Shown one piece after another: positions 26,754 through 35,549 of a stretch of 48,640 bases of DNA. Within the stretch, counting starts at the first letter, position 1; each line of letters begins with the position of its first letter. The notes beneath the pieces are model-generated. The model made no database searches and was not told the DNA's origin. It saw only the letters and a list, made by a program, of their open reading frames with translations. The DNA comes from Jiella soli (GTDB lineage Bacteria; Pseudomonadota; Alphaproteobacteria; Rhizobiales; Rhizobiaceae). Location: the NCBI RefSeq assembly GCF_020615385.1, contig NZ_JAJAVB010000033.1, positions 1 to 48,640 on the forward strand, given 5' to 3'. The translations under genes and the position numbers were made by a program.

Positions 26754-29326
26754 TGCCCGACCTGCTTCTCGAACTTCGATCCGAGGAAATCCCCGCCCGC
26801 ATGCAGCGCAAGGCTGCGGGCGAACTGAAGGCGCGGGTCACGGCCGGGCTGGTCGAGGCGGGCCTCACCTATGAGGGCGCGCGCGAATACTGGACGCCGC
26901 GGCGCCTCGCGCTCGACATTCGCGGCGTCGATAAGAGCTCGAGGGACGTCGTCGAGGAGCGCAAGGGCCCGCGCACCGACGCGCCGGAAAAGGCGATCCA
27001 GGGCTTCTTGCGCGGCGCTGGGCTTTCTTCGATCGAAGAGGCGACGGTCCAGTCCGATCCGAAGAAGGGCGATTTCTACGTCGCGAAGATCCGCAAGCCG
27101 GGCCGGCCGGCGGAGGCGATCGTCGCAGACATGATGCCTGGCATCATCCGCGACTTTCCCTGGCCGAAATCGATGCGCTGGGGCCCGGCCTCGGCGGAGC
27201 CGGGGTCGCTGCGCTGGGTGCGCCCGCTGCAGTCGATCCTGTGCACCTTCGGCCCGGAGACGGAGGAGCCCGTCGTCGTCGAATTCGAGATCGACGGGCT
27301 GAAATCGGGCAATCTCACAGTCGGCCACCGGTTCCATGCGCCGGGCGAGATCAGGGTGCGCCGCTTCGGCGACTATGCCGCGAGCCTCGAACGGGCCTGC
27401 GTCGTGCTCGACGCCGAGCGGCGCAAAGACATGATCCGGCACGACGCGGAGAACCTCGCCTTTGCCAGGGGCCTCGAGGTCGTACCGGACGAGGCGCTGC
27501 TCGAGGAGGTCTCCGGCCTCGTCGAATGGCCCGTCGCGCTGATGGGTTCCTTCGACGAAGCCTTCCTGCAGATTCCGCCCGAGGTGATCCAGCTCACCAT
27601 CAAGGCGAATCAGAAATGCTTCGTCACGCGGCCGCAGGGACAAAGCGAGGGGACGCTTTCGAACCAGTTCATCCTCGTCTCCAACATCGCCGCGAAGGAC
27701 GGCGGCGCCGAGATCGCGCGCGGCAACGGCAAGGTCGTGCGCGCGCGGCTCTCCGACGCCCTCTATTTCTGGCAGACCGATCAGGCGGACCTGCCGGATC
27801 TCGGGGCCCTGAAGCCCTCGGCCGAACGGTTCGGCCTCGACCTTTCCAAGCCGCTCGACCAGCGTATGGCCAAGCTCGACGCGCTCGGCGTCACCTTCCA
27901 CGCCAAGCTCGGCACGCAAGGCGAGCGCGTGCACCGCATCGCGGCGCTGGCGCAGGAGATCGCGGACGCGATCTATCCGGAGGGCGCGACGCTCGGGCAG
28001 GCGCATGTCTCGGCGCGCGACCTGAAGGCGCTGGTGAAGCGGGCGGCGGTGCTTGCCAAGGCCGATCTCACCACCGAGGCGGTGGGCGAATTCCCGGAGC
28101 TGCAGGGGCTGATGGGCCGCTATTATGCCGGGCTGCAGGGCGAACATCCGTCCGTGCAGGCGGCGATCGAGGAGCACTACAAGCCGCTCGGACCGACCGA
28201 TTCCGTTCCGAGCGATCCGGTGGCCGTGTGCGTCGCGCTCGCCGACAAGCTCGACATGCTCGTCGGCTTCTGGGCGATCGATGAAAAGCCGACGGGGTCG
28301 AAGGACCCCTATGCGCTGCGGCGCGCCGCGCTGGGCTTAATAGGAACCCTTACAACTCACGGTCTGACAATTCAGCTTTGGCCTATAATTCGGCGTTTGA
28401 CAGAGATCACTATCCAAGCCCTTCTCAGATCTTGGACGCTAAATATTCTGAATACAAAGCTAATGATCCTTAGGCTCTCCGGCGAGGCTGTAGGTATCTC
28501 CCTGCCGGACGCATCAAAGGCACGACGACGAGACGATGAGGGTAACGTTATCGTCGATAGAGGAGGTCAAATTGACGATGCGTGGGACAAGGGCCAGTCC
28601 GCAGGTCTTCTAACGTATCATGTTATCTCGACCAGCCGAGACCTCCTCGCCTTCTTCCATGACCGGCTGAAGGTGCAGCTGCGCGACGCGGGGGCGCGGC
28701 ACGATCTGGTCGATGCAGTGCTGTCCAGCGGGCAGGGCGGCGACGCTTCGATCTCCCCCCTTGCGGGGGAGATGCCTGGCAAGGCAGAGGGGGGCGAGAC
28801 GGGCGCTAGCAGATCAGAAGTTGGTGCCGAGGCGCCCCCCTCTGGGCTGCCGCCCATCTCCCCCGCAAGGGGGGAGATCACCCAAGCTGGACCGACCTCC
28901 CGCAACGACGACCTCCTCGACATCACCCGGCGCGTCGAGGCGCTGGGCGCCTTTCTCGACACCGAGGACGGCGCCAATCTCCTTGCCGGCACGCGGCGGG
29001 CGGCGAACATCCTGGCCGCCGAGGAGAAGAAGGGCACGCGCGTCGCTGATGGCGTCGATCTCGCTCTCCTGACGGAGCACGAGGAAAAGCTGCTCGCCGG
29101 GGCGATCGACCGGGCGGAGGTCGAACTCGAGGACGCGCTGAAGACCGAGGCCTATGGCCACGCCATGGCGGCGCTCGCCGGCCTGCGCGTGCCGGTCGAC
29201 GCCTTCTTCGACAAGGTGCTGGTCAATGCCGAGGACGAGGCGGTGCGCGCCAACCGGCTGGCGCTCCTCGCCCGCATCCGCGCGGCGACCGTACGGGTGG
29301 CGGATTTCTCGAAGATCGCCGGTTAG
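26753..29326 (+). CDS. glyS: glycyl-tRNA synthetase beta subunit, enlarged by two internal insertions
   Basis: Beta subunit of the alpha2beta2 glycyl-tRNA synthetase; the beta chain supplies tRNA contacts. ATG 26753 follows GGAGGGG by 5 bases. 857 residues against about 690 in E. coli. Conserved: N-terminal [38 protein letters not shown] near 520-532, [41 protein letters not shown] at the C-terminus. Two extra pieces: a low-G+C segment (about 28336-28625) roughly 65-70 residues longer than the E. coli equivalent, and a palindromic repeat (28750-28879) read in frame. The frame stays open, so it may still be functional. The partner glyQ, usually next to it, is not in the window. Confidence 0.9.
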   Translation: MPDLLLELRSEEIPARMQRKAAGELKARVTAGLVEAGLTYEGAREYWTPRRLALDIRGVDKSSRDVVEERKGPRTDAPEKAIQGFLRGAGLSSIEEATVQSDPKKGDFYVAKIRKPGRPAEAIVADMMPGIIRDFPWPKSMRWGPASAEPGSLRWVRPLQSILCTFGPETEEPVVVEFEIDGLKSGNLTVGHRFHAPGEIRVRRFGDYAASLERACVVLDAERRKDMIRHDAENLAFARGLEVVPDEALLEEVSGLVEWPVALMGSFDEAFLQIPPEVIQLTIKANQKCFVTRPQGQSEGTLSNQFILVSNIAAKDGGAEIARGNGKVVRARLSDALYFWQTDQADLPDLGALKPSAERFGLDLSKPLDQRMAKLDALGVTFHAKLGTQGERVHRIAALAQEIADAIYPEGATLGQAHVSARDLKALVKRAAVLAKADLTTEAVGEFPELQGLMGRYYAGLQGEHPSVQAAIEEHYKPLGPTDSVPSDPVAVCVALADKLDMLVGFWAIDEKPTGSKDPYALRRAALGLIGTLTTHGLTIQLWPIIRRLTEITIQALLRSWTLNILNTKLMILRLSGEAVGISLPDASKARRRDDEGNVIVDRGGQIDDAWDKGQSAGLLTYHVISTSRDLLAFFHDRLKVQLRDAGARHDLVDAVLSSGQGGDASISPLAGEMPGKAEGGETGASRSEVGAEAPPSGLPPISPARGEITQAGPTSRNDDLLDITRRVEALGAFLDTEDGANLLAGTRRAANILAAEEKKGTRVADGVDLALLTEHEEKLLAGAIDRAEVELEDALKTEAYGHAMAALAGLRVPVDAFFDKVLVNAEDEAVRANRLALLARIRAATVRVADFSKIAG
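28336..28625 (+). other. low-G+C in-frame segment inside glyS
   Basis: By count, 28381-28620 has 121 G or C in 240 (50%), while 28261-28320 just before it has 39 in 60 (65%). The segment uses codons rare in the neighbours (TTA, ATA, CTA, AGA, GGA). It lies between the conserved ALRRAALG and [12 protein letters not shown] blocks, where the E. coli protein has only a short stretch. It encodes an Arg/Asp-rich stretch ([19 protein letters not shown]) with no recognised domain. Confidence 0.8.
28750..28879. repeat. palindromic repeat inserted in frame in glyS
   Basis: About 130 bases bounded by GATCTCCCCCCTTGCGGGGG and, inverted, CCCCCGCAAGGGGGGAGATC. In the glyS frame it reads [16 protein letters not shown] through ISPARGEI. 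A second copy in the opposite orientation lies at 29364-29500. The central parts pair as well (AGATGCCTGGCAAGGCAGAGG in one copy is complementary to the end of the other). Confidence 0.88.
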
Positions 29327-29363
29327 AGCGGGTCGAGGTCCAGACGGCAGGACGACCCGCATC

Positions 29364-29500
29364 GATCACTCCCCCTCGTGGTGGGGCCGAAGGACGGGCG
29401 GCAGCCCAGAGGGGGCGTGCCGTGCGCTGACCTTCGAGAGGACGGTGCCGAGGCACCCCCCTCTGCCTTGCCAGGCATCTCCCCCACAAGGGGGGAGATC
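29364..29500. repeat. second copy of the palindromic repeat, downstream of glyS
   Basis: About 137 bases, starting GATCACTCCCCCTCGTGG and ending CACAAGGGGGGAGATC. Its right half is the reverse complement of the left half of the copy inside glyS and vice versa, so the two are inverted relative to each other. It begins 38 bases after the glyS stop. Confidence 0.85.
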
Positions 29501-29976
29501 GGCCGGTCGCAGAGGCCGAGCCGGCCGCTGGATCGTCACGACGACGATGACCGAGCCCCACCGCCTCAAGCACCAGCCAAGGCCGAGCCACATCGCCGAG
29601 AATGTGGCGATCTGGCGGCGGAAGATTGCACGGATGTTGCGCGGAGCTGAACCGAAGCTGAACCGATGGCCGGCTAGGTGAAAAGCGGCGGGCATCGCGG
29701 CGAAAGCCGCAGGGGCCATCCGCAGCCTCCGTTAACCCTCTGACGGGGAAAAGCTGTGCGAATCCACGCAATTTGCCTAAAATACCAACCAGCGGGTTAA
29801 CACGGCGGCGAGACTGACGGTTCTGTAATATTTCGTGATCGATGCTGCCTGGAACCTGCCCGATTGTGAGGCGACAAGGACACATGAGCCGCTTGGGGCA
29901 ATGAAGCTTCGGCTTCGGGGACTTGCCCGGCACTTACTGAGACTGACTGCGAGCGACTTCGAGGGGACACCATCGA
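29501..29976. other. region between glyS repeat and the GH25 lysozyme gene
   Basis: A short plus-strand frame (about 29547-29681, MTEPHRLKHQPRPSHIAE and on, 44 residues) is possible but has no good ribosome site. Toward the lysozyme gene the sequence becomes A+T-rich, with two TTAAC half-sites (29732 and 29795 regions) and one GAATC (CcrM-type) site, consistent with a promoter. No other gene seen. Confidence 0.4.
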
Positions 29977-31506
29977 ATGACGAAGCTGAGCGCCGCTACC
30001 GCGGCCGCGCTGAACCTCGCCTGCGCCCTGGCCTTCGGCATTGCGCTGGCGCATGCCGGACCCGCCAAGGCCGATTGGGACGAGCCCTGGAAGGGCAGCG
30101 ACAGGGCCCTCGTGGTCGACGCCTATGAGTTCAATCCGATCGATTGGGCGACGATGACCTCCGACGAGCGCATCGCCGGCTTCATCAACAAGGCCTCGGA
30201 CGGACTGCCGCCGGAGTGGAAGTGCAGCGGCGATTCCGATAGCGACGACTACAAGCTCTGCAAGAACCGGTGGTGGAAATACACCGTCACCAAGGAACTC
30301 TACCTCACCCGCCGGCAGATGGCGAAGATGAAGGGGCTGCTGTGGGGCGCCTATCATCTCGGCCGCCCCGGCAATCCGCGCGAACAGGCCGACCATTTCG
30401 TCGATTTTGCCGAGCCGCAGCCGGACGACCTCCTCGCCCTCGACATCGAGGACAACACCGACGAGTGGATGAGCCTTGCGGACGCGGAGATCTTCGCCGA
30501 CCAGCTGAAGATCCGCACTGGCCGATATCCGGTCCTCTACACCAATGGCTCGACTGCGAAGTTCATCTCCGACCACAAGGGCGACTATCCGCTCCTGTCG
30601 CGCCTGCCGATCTGGTATGCCCGCTACCGCGAAGACATCACCGACAAGTTTCCGACCGACACCTGGCCGAAATACGCGCTGTGGCAGTTCTCCTCGATGC
30701 ATAACTGCAACGCGAAGTCCTGCCCCTACCGGGTGAAGGGCGCCCAATCCAACATCGACGTGAACGTCTCGACCTTCGATGTCGCGGGGCTCAAGAAGGC
30801 CTGGCCGTTCGACAAGCTGATCGACCAGCCCGAAGCGGACGATCCGGCGATGCTCGTCGCATCCGTCGACGATGCGACCAAGGCTGAAGTCGCCAGCGCG
30901 GCCAACCTCGCTTCGGCCAAGGACCAGCCGAAGACGCCCGCCGAGGCGGCCGGTTCGCCCATGCTCGCGGCCTATGGCCCGGCCGAGCATCATGCGAACA
31001 TGGACCCGCTGAAGATGCTGTCGGCAGTGGCCAGGGGCGAAAAGCCCGCGGTTCCGGGGTCCCGCACCACAAAGCGCGCCGTGGCTGAAGTGTCCGGCAC
31101 GGCGGGTGCAGAGGCCGGCGGCAAGACCGCCGATCCGACCAGCCTCTCCGCCAGCGCGGCCCGATCGATCGGAGCCAGCGTCGGCGATCTCGGCGCGGCG
31201 GTGGCGGATGCGGCCAGGGAAATCGACCAATTGTTCGTCACTCATGCGGATGCCGCGACCCGGTTGCAGCAGGCCGGCCCAAGGGCGCAGGAGCGCTCGC
31301 GGCTCCTCGCGATGATCACCGCCGCCAAGGCGGAGGAAGCCGCCAACGCGCTGACGATGCCGGCACGGGTCCTGTCCCAGCTCGGCACCGACACCTCGGA
31401 CCGCGGCGACCGCGTGATCGCCTCCACGACGGACGACGGATCGCATCTCGCGTCGCTCGATCTCAGCTCCCGCCGGATCGCCGGAGCCTTTGCGGCCACC
31501 CGCTGA
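29977..31506 (+). CDS. exported GH25-family lysozyme with long C-terminal region
   Basis: Predicted muramidase cutting MurNAc-GlcNAc bonds. 509 residues: signal peptide about 1-31 (LNLACALAFGIALAHAGPAKA), GH25 domain about 42-262 with DAYEFNPIDW at the strand-1 Asp (Asp48), FINKASDG, GLLWGAYHLGRPGNPREQADHF, catalytic LALDIEDN (Asp156 and Glu158), RYPVLYTNG and LWQFSS. Four Cys (around 83, 95 and in NCNAKSC) may form disulfides. Residues about 263-509 are Ala-rich, low complexity and of unknown role, perhaps a periplasmic spacer. GAGGGG precedes the ATG. A second possibility is a cell-division or phage-derived role; no phage genes are nearby. Confidence 0.88.
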   Translation: MTKLSAATAAALNLACALAFGIALAHAGPAKADWDEPWKGSDRALVVDAYEFNPIDWATMTSDERIAGFINKASDGLPPEWKCSGDSDSDDYKLCKNRWWKYTVTKELYLTRRQMAKMKGLLWGAYHLGRPGNPREQADHFVDFAEPQPDDLLALDIEDNTDEWMSLADAEIFADQLKIRTGRYPVLYTNGSTAKFISDHKGDYPLLSRLPIWYARYREDITDKFPTDTWPKYALWQFSSMHNCNAKSCPYRVKGAQSNIDVNVSTFDVAGLKKAWPFDKLIDQPEADDPAMLVASVDDATKAEVASAANLASAKDQPKTPAEAAGSPMLAAYGPAEHHANMDPLKMLSAVARGEKPAVPGSRTTKRAVAEVSGTAGAEAGGKTADPTSLSASAARSIGASVGDLGAAVADAAREIDQLFVTHADAATRLQQAGPRAQERSRLLAMITAAKAEEAANALTMPARVLSQLGTDTSDRGDRVIASTTDDGSHLASLDLSSRRIAGAFAATR

Positions 31507-31531
31507 GATCTGACGGGGCGACCGCCCAAAG

Positions 31532-31551
31532 CCTCCGGCAGGCGCCGGAGG
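31532..31551. terminator. GC-rich stem-loop after the lysozyme gene (weak terminator candidate)
   Basis: CCTCCGGC (31532-31539) and GCCGGAGG (31544-31551) form a perfect 8-bp stem with a 4-base loop, 26 bases past the stop. There is no T-run, so it may be a pause or mRNA-stabilising structure rather than a true terminator. Confidence 0.35.
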
Positions 31552-31720
31552 TGCGAAAACCGTCCTCCCGGTGCCAAGCACAAGGCCTGCCAGCTGCGCG
31601 AGAAACGGCCGCTTCCGTTGAAGCTCTGGCCATTCAGCGCTGAAGCACAGCCGGCCGACGTGGCGGCTGTGGCATGACCGGCTCTTTTCAACCGGGGCCG
31701 GTTCTGCGATTTCACATCCC

Positions 31721-32689
31721 GTGGAAACCGAGATCCTCACCCTTTCCGATCCGGCTGCCGAGGAGCGGGCTCTCGCCCTCCTCGATGCCGGGGACCTGGT
31801 CGCGCTGCCGACCGAGACCGTCTACGGCCTTGCCGCCGACGCCACGCAGGGCGTGGCGGTAGCGAAGATCTTCGCCGCCAAGGGGCGGCCGAGCTTCAAT
31901 CCCCTGATCTGCCATGTCTTCGACCTCGCCCAGGCGCGCGGCTTGGCCGTGGTCGGGCGCGCCGCCGAGGATCTGGCGGCGGCCTTCTGGCCCGGGCCGC
32001 TGACGATCGTCCTGCCGCTCGCGCCGGGCTCGCCGGTGCATCCGCTGGCGACGGCTGGCCTTGCGACCGTCGCGCTGCGTGCGCCGCAAGGGGTCGCGGC
32101 CCGGCTCGCCCAGGTGCTCGGCCGGCCGCTCGCCGCGCCCAGCGCCAACCCGTCCGGACGGGTCAGCGCCACGAGCGCCGGTCAGGTCCTGAAAGGGCTT
32201 GGCGGGAAGATCCCGTTGATCCTCGACGGCGGCGCTTCGAGCGTCGGGGTGGAATCGACCATCGTCATGCCGCAGGCGGATCATCTGGTTCTGCTGCGAC
32301 CCGGCCTCGTCACCCGCGCCGCGCTCGCCGACGCGAGCGGGCTCAAGGTGCGCGACCGCGCCACGACGGCCGGCGTGACGGCGCCCGGCCAGCTCGCCTC
32401 GCACTATGCCCCGGCCGGCCGCGTTCGGCTGGATGCGACCCGGGTCGAGCCGGGGGAATACCTCATCGGCTTCGGCCCTGAGCCGGTCGCGGGGCAGGAG
32501 CTTGCGGCGGACGTGATCAATCTTTCGCCGAGCGGCGATCCCGTCGAGGCGGCAGCCCGGCTCTTCGCTGCGCTCGCGGCATTCGATTCGCCGGACATCG
32601 CCGCGATCGCCGTCGCGCCGATTCCCGCCGCCGGCCTCGGCGAGGCGATCAACGACCGGCTTCGGCGCGCGGCCGCACCCCGCACCTGA
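31721..32689 (+). CDS. tsaC: L-threonylcarbamoyladenylate synthase (TsaC/Sua5 type)
   Basis: Makes threonylcarbamoyl-AMP from threonine, bicarbonate and ATP, the first step of t6A37 formation. 322 residues, so the long Sua5 form: YrdC domain about 15-200 (ALPTETVYGLAADAT, KIFAAKGRPSFNPLICHV, FWPGPLTIVLPL, APSANPSGRVSATSA, ESTIV) plus the C-terminal Sua5 domain with the APGQLASHYAP linker motif. GTG 31721 is the start; no ATG fits. The pathway partner TsaE is also in the window (5.0-5.7 kb). Followed by the FAD dehydrogenase gene 65 bases on. Confidence 0.95.
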   Translation: METEILTLSDPAAEERALALLDAGDLVALPTETVYGLAADATQGVAVAKIFAAKGRPSFNPLICHVFDLAQARGLAVVGRAAEDLAAAFWPGPLTIVLPLAPGSPVHPLATAGLATVALRAPQGVAARLAQVLGRPLAAPSANPSGRVSATSAGQVLKGLGGKIPLILDGGASSVGVESTIVMPQADHLVLLRPGLVTRAALADASGLKVRDRATTAGVTAPGQLASHYAPAGRVRLDATRVEPGEYLIGFGPEPVAGQELAADVINLSPSGDPVEAAARLFAALAAFDSPDIAAIAVAPIPAAGLGEAINDRLRRAAAPRT

Positions 32690-32754
32690 CCCAGCGTCAT
32701 CGTTTTTCACACACGGGCTCGATTCCCGTTGTCTCGGAGCTATAGTCGCTCGCT

Positions 32755-34194
32755 ATGATTGAAACATCCAATACGCCCCAGCTCTCGCCCGAACTGGTAG
32801 AGCGCTTTGCGGCGATCGTCGGGCCCCGCAATGCCATCACCGACACCGACCTTCTCGCCCCCTTCATGGAGGAACCGCGCAGTCTTTTTCGCGGGGAGGG
32901 CCGCCTCGTGCTGCGCCCGGGCAGTGTCGAGGAAGTGTCGGCGATCCTGCGGCTCGCCAGCGAAACCCGCACGCCGATCGTGCCGCAGGGGGGCAATACC
33001 GGCCTTGTCGGCGGCCAGTCGGCGCGCTCGCCGGGCGAGGTGGTGCTGGCCCTGTCCCGGCTCGACAAGGTGCGGGAGGTCGATCCCGTCGGGCGCACCA
33101 TGACGCTCGAGGCCGGAGTGGTCCTTGAGACCGCGCAGCAAGTCGCGGACGATGCCGGGCTGTTCTTTCCGCTGTCGCTCGGCTCGCAGGGCTCCTGCCA
33201 GATCGGCGGCAACCTCGCCTCCAATGCCGGCGGCACCGGGGTCCTCGCCTATGGCAATGCGCGCGAACTCTGTCTCGGCGTCGAGGCCGTGCTTGCCTCC
33301 GGCGAGATTTTCCACGGCCTCAGACGGCTGAAGAAGGACAATCGCGGCTACGACCTGCGCAACCTCCTGGTCGGATCTGAAGGAACGCTCGGTGTGATCA
33401 CCGCAGCCGTCCTGAAACTGTTTCCGAAGCCCGCCGGGCGCGAGGTCGCCTATGTCGGGCTCGGCTCGCCGCGCGACGCGCTCGCTCTCCTGAAAACGGC
33501 GGAAGGCCGCGCCGGCGGTGCGCTGACGGCCTTCGAGCTGATGCCGCGGATCGGCATGGAATTCACGCTTCGGCATACGCAGGGGGCTCGCGATCCGCTG
33601 GCCAGCGCCTATCCTTGGTACGTCCTGATCGAGATCTCCTCCAACCGATCCGGAGAGGATGCCCGCGAGACGCTGGAGGCGATCCTCGGCGAGGCGTTGG
33701 AAGCCGGGACGGTTCAGGATGCCGCCCTGGCGCAGTCGCTCGAGGCGGCCGCGACCTTCTGGAAGATGCGCGAGGAGATGAGCTGGGCGCAGAAGCCCGA
33801 AGGCGGCTCGATCAAGCACGACGTCGCCGTTCCCGTCGCAAGGGTTCCGGACTTCCTGGAGGCGGCCGACCGGGCGGTGCTGGCAGCCATTCCGGAGGCG
33901 CGCATCGTCGCCTTCGGACATCTCGGCGACGGCAACATTCACTACAACATCTCGCAGCCCGTCGGCGCGGATACGGCCGCCTTCCTCGGCCGCTGGAAGG
34001 AGATCAACCGGATCGTCCACGCCATCGTCGCAGACATGGACGGGACGTTCTCGGCCGAACACGGGATCGGCCAGTTGAAGCGCGACGAGTTGGCGGTAAC
34101 CAAACAGGGGATCGAGATCGAGCTGATGCGGCGATTGAAACGGGCGTTCGATCCTTACGACATCTTAAACCCGGGAAAGCTTGTTCAGGTTTGA
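32755..34194 (+). CDS. FAD-linked oxidase of the D-2-hydroxyglutarate / D-lactate dehydrogenase family
   Basis: 479 residues. N-terminal VAO-type FAD domain (PQGGNTGLVGGQ about 81-92, SLGSQGSCQIGGNLASNAGGTGVLAYGNARE split at about 142-173, LLVGSEGTLGVITAA) and C-terminal oxidase domain with the metal and substrate motif FGHLGDGNIHYNI (about 384-396) and SAEHGIGQLKRDEL. Such enzymes oxidise D-2-hydroxy acids (2-hydroxyglutarate, lactate, glycolate) and pass electrons to quinone or an electron-transfer flavoprotein. The exact substrate cannot be read off. The order tsaC - this gene - DUF6101 - ubiA is one I recall in Hyphomicrobiales. Confidence 0.9.
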   Translation: MIETSNTPQLSPELVERFAAIVGPRNAITDTDLLAPFMEEPRSLFRGEGRLVLRPGSVEEVSAILRLASETRTPIVPQGGNTGLVGGQSARSPGEVVLALSRLDKVREVDPVGRTMTLEAGVVLETAQQVADDAGLFFPLSLGSQGSCQIGGNLASNAGGTGVLAYGNARELCLGVEAVLASGEIFHGLRRLKKDNRGYDLRNLLVGSEGTLGVITAAVLKLFPKPAGREVAYVGLGSPRDALALLKTAEGRAGGALTAFELMPRIGMEFTLRHTQGARDPLASAYPWYVLIEISSNRSGEDARETLEAILGEALEAGTVQDAALAQSLEAAATFWKMREEMSWAQKPEGGSIKHDVAVPVARVPDFLEAADRAVLAAIPEARIVAFGHLGDGNIHYNISQPVGADTAAFLGRWKEINRIVHAIVADMDGTFSAEHGIGQLKRDELAVTKQGIEIELMRRLKRAFDPYDILNPGKLVQV

Positions 34195-34369
34195 TTCAAG
34201 TTTTCTACTTGATAACCCTCAATCCGGTCAGGATCATTTAACTGCCTTTCTTAGGCCGCTCGCAAGACGACGATCGTAATGTCACCTCATCAAAGGCCGG
34301 GACACATCGGCCGACAGGGACACAGGAGACCGGGAAACCGGCTCTCAGGAGAGGCAGAAGGCGTCAGTC

Positions 34370-34945
34370 ATGAGCATTGCTCCGAATACGCAACAGACCA
34401 TTCGACCGAACTGGGCGAGCGTGCCGGTCCGTCTCGATCCGGCCGATAGCGCCCGGCGCCAGACAGTGGAAATGATCGAGGACGGCGAGGCCGTCACCTA
34501 CTGGGTCGATCGCCGTGGCGCGGTGATCCGGCGCAGACTTTCCCAATCCGGGCTGCCGATCTCGATCGCGCTGCCCGCCAGGGCCTTCCGCGGCGTCGCC
34601 GCGCGGGCAATGGAAGACGGCGCCGGACAGGTGACCGTCACGCTCGAACTCTATCACGAGGATCCGAACTGCACGGTCCCGCTGCTGGTCGCCTGCGACC
34701 TCTACGATGTCGCCGCCGATTGGCGCGGCTGGGCCGAGCTCTTCGACCTGCCCATGCTGATGATCGAGGCCGACGGCAGCATCTGCACGCTGGAAGAGAG
34801 CTTCGGCAGCGTCAAGGCGGCCGCGCCCGCCCCGCGTCGCCGCTCGGCGAACCGCCAGCGCCGCCCGCGCTTCCTCGCCCGCCGCAAGCCCGGCCTCGGC
34901 ATCCGCATGATCGTCAGCGGCGAGGAGATCATCGCCCGCCACTGA
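34370..34945 (+). CDS. DUF6101-family protein of unknown function
   Basis: 191 residues, soluble, no signal peptide. The middle (about 40-145) is the conserved part (VTYWVDRRGAVIRRRLSQSG, FRGVAARAMED, VTLELYHEDPNCTVPLLVA). The C-terminal 45 residues are Arg-rich (RRRSANRQRRPRFLARR). Family membership is from memory of its position between an FAD-binding oxidoreductase and ubiA in Rhizobiales. AGGAGAGGC lies upstream of the ATG but somewhat far. A terminator-like hairpin lies 120 bases downstream. Function unknown. Confidence 0.75.
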   Translation: MSIAPNTQQTIRPNWASVPVRLDPADSARRQTVEMIEDGEAVTYWVDRRGAVIRRRLSQSGLPISIALPARAFRGVAARAMEDGAGQVTVTLELYHEDPNCTVPLLVACDLYDVAADWRGWAELFDLPMLMIEADGSICTLEESFGSVKAAAPAPRRRSANRQRRPRFLARRKPGLGIRMIVSGEEIIARH

Positions 34946-35067
34946 GGCGTCTGTTCGGCGGACGGCGTCGCCGTCGCCGCCGGGAGATTCTGACCGGTTC
35001 TGAAGCCGTTCACCGCCCGCATCCGGCAGCATAAGTTGCCGCTCGGCTGCACGGCTCGATCCCGAAC

Positions 35068-35101
35068 GAACGCCCGCGCGCCGATTGTGCCGCGGGCGTT
35101 C
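35068..35101 (+). terminator. hairpin after the DUF6101 gene
   Basis: An 11-bp perfect stem: GAACGCCCGCG (35068-35078) with CGCGGGCGTTC (35091-35101), 12-base loop, followed by TGCATTTGG. The T-tract is poor. It lies 122 bases past the stop. Confidence 0.5.
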
Positions 35102-35194
35102 TGCATTTGGCGGCCGCAGGCGGGCGGGCTTGATGGCGACCGTGCCGCGCACTTCGCTCATGCGATCGCGCCGGCACCGATCCGCGCGCACCGA

Positions 35195-35294
35195 GAGCAT
35201 CGGGCGACAAATGGGCATCGCTCGATGCTCTCGATCTCCCTGGTGACGCGCCAAGTGGCCGAATAACCGGATTCCACTTTTTCGCCCGGCGCTC
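35195..35294. repeat. 100-base dispersed repeat, copy 1
   Basis: Runs from GAGCATCGGGCGACAAATGG to CTTTTTCGCCCGGCGCTC. The reverse complement of this segment is almost identical to 45709-45807 (copy 2). Its ends (GAGCATCGGGCG and GCCCGGCGCTC) are imperfectly complementary. Resembles the intergenic GAGC...AAGTGG...CCGGTTTTCGG repeats of Rhizobiales. Confidence 0.9.
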
Positions 35295-35549
35295 GAGTCC
35301 AGGAATGTTCATGAACGGATTCGCCGCTGCCGGACAGGCGGATGAAGCAGGCGCTCGTTTGCCAGGAATGTGGTCGGGCAGGTGACCGGGCCATAGCCCG
35401 TGAGCGGGGCCCGGCTTTCGTCGTCGCCCTTCAATTCCCGGCAGAAGCCGGGACTGGGAGGCCTAGCTGTTCCCCGGCCGGCCGTGATGAATGCGACGGA
35501 GGCCGACCGAGTGCTGTCAGGGATCGCGAAGGGCCGTTGGGTCGGCGCC
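35295..35549. other. rest of the intergenic region between DUF6101 and ubiA
   Basis: No gene recognised. It holds a small palindrome CCCGGCAGAAGCCGGG (about 35437-35452) and several GC-rich inverted pieces that look like repeat remnants. ubiA ends at 35550 on the opposite strand. Confidence 0.45.

Noticed and set aside
26753-29326. glyS as a pseudogene
   Set aside because: The frame is open from a good start to the normal C-terminus, so it may be functional despite the insertions.
29730-29800. CtrA binding sites (TTAAC) upstream of the GH25 gene
   Set aside because: Only half-sites 60 bases apart; the full TTAA-N7-TTAA is absent.
29835-30128. 97-residue frame overlapping the start of the GH25 gene
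   Set aside because: Overlaps the signal peptide coding region in another frame with no family match.
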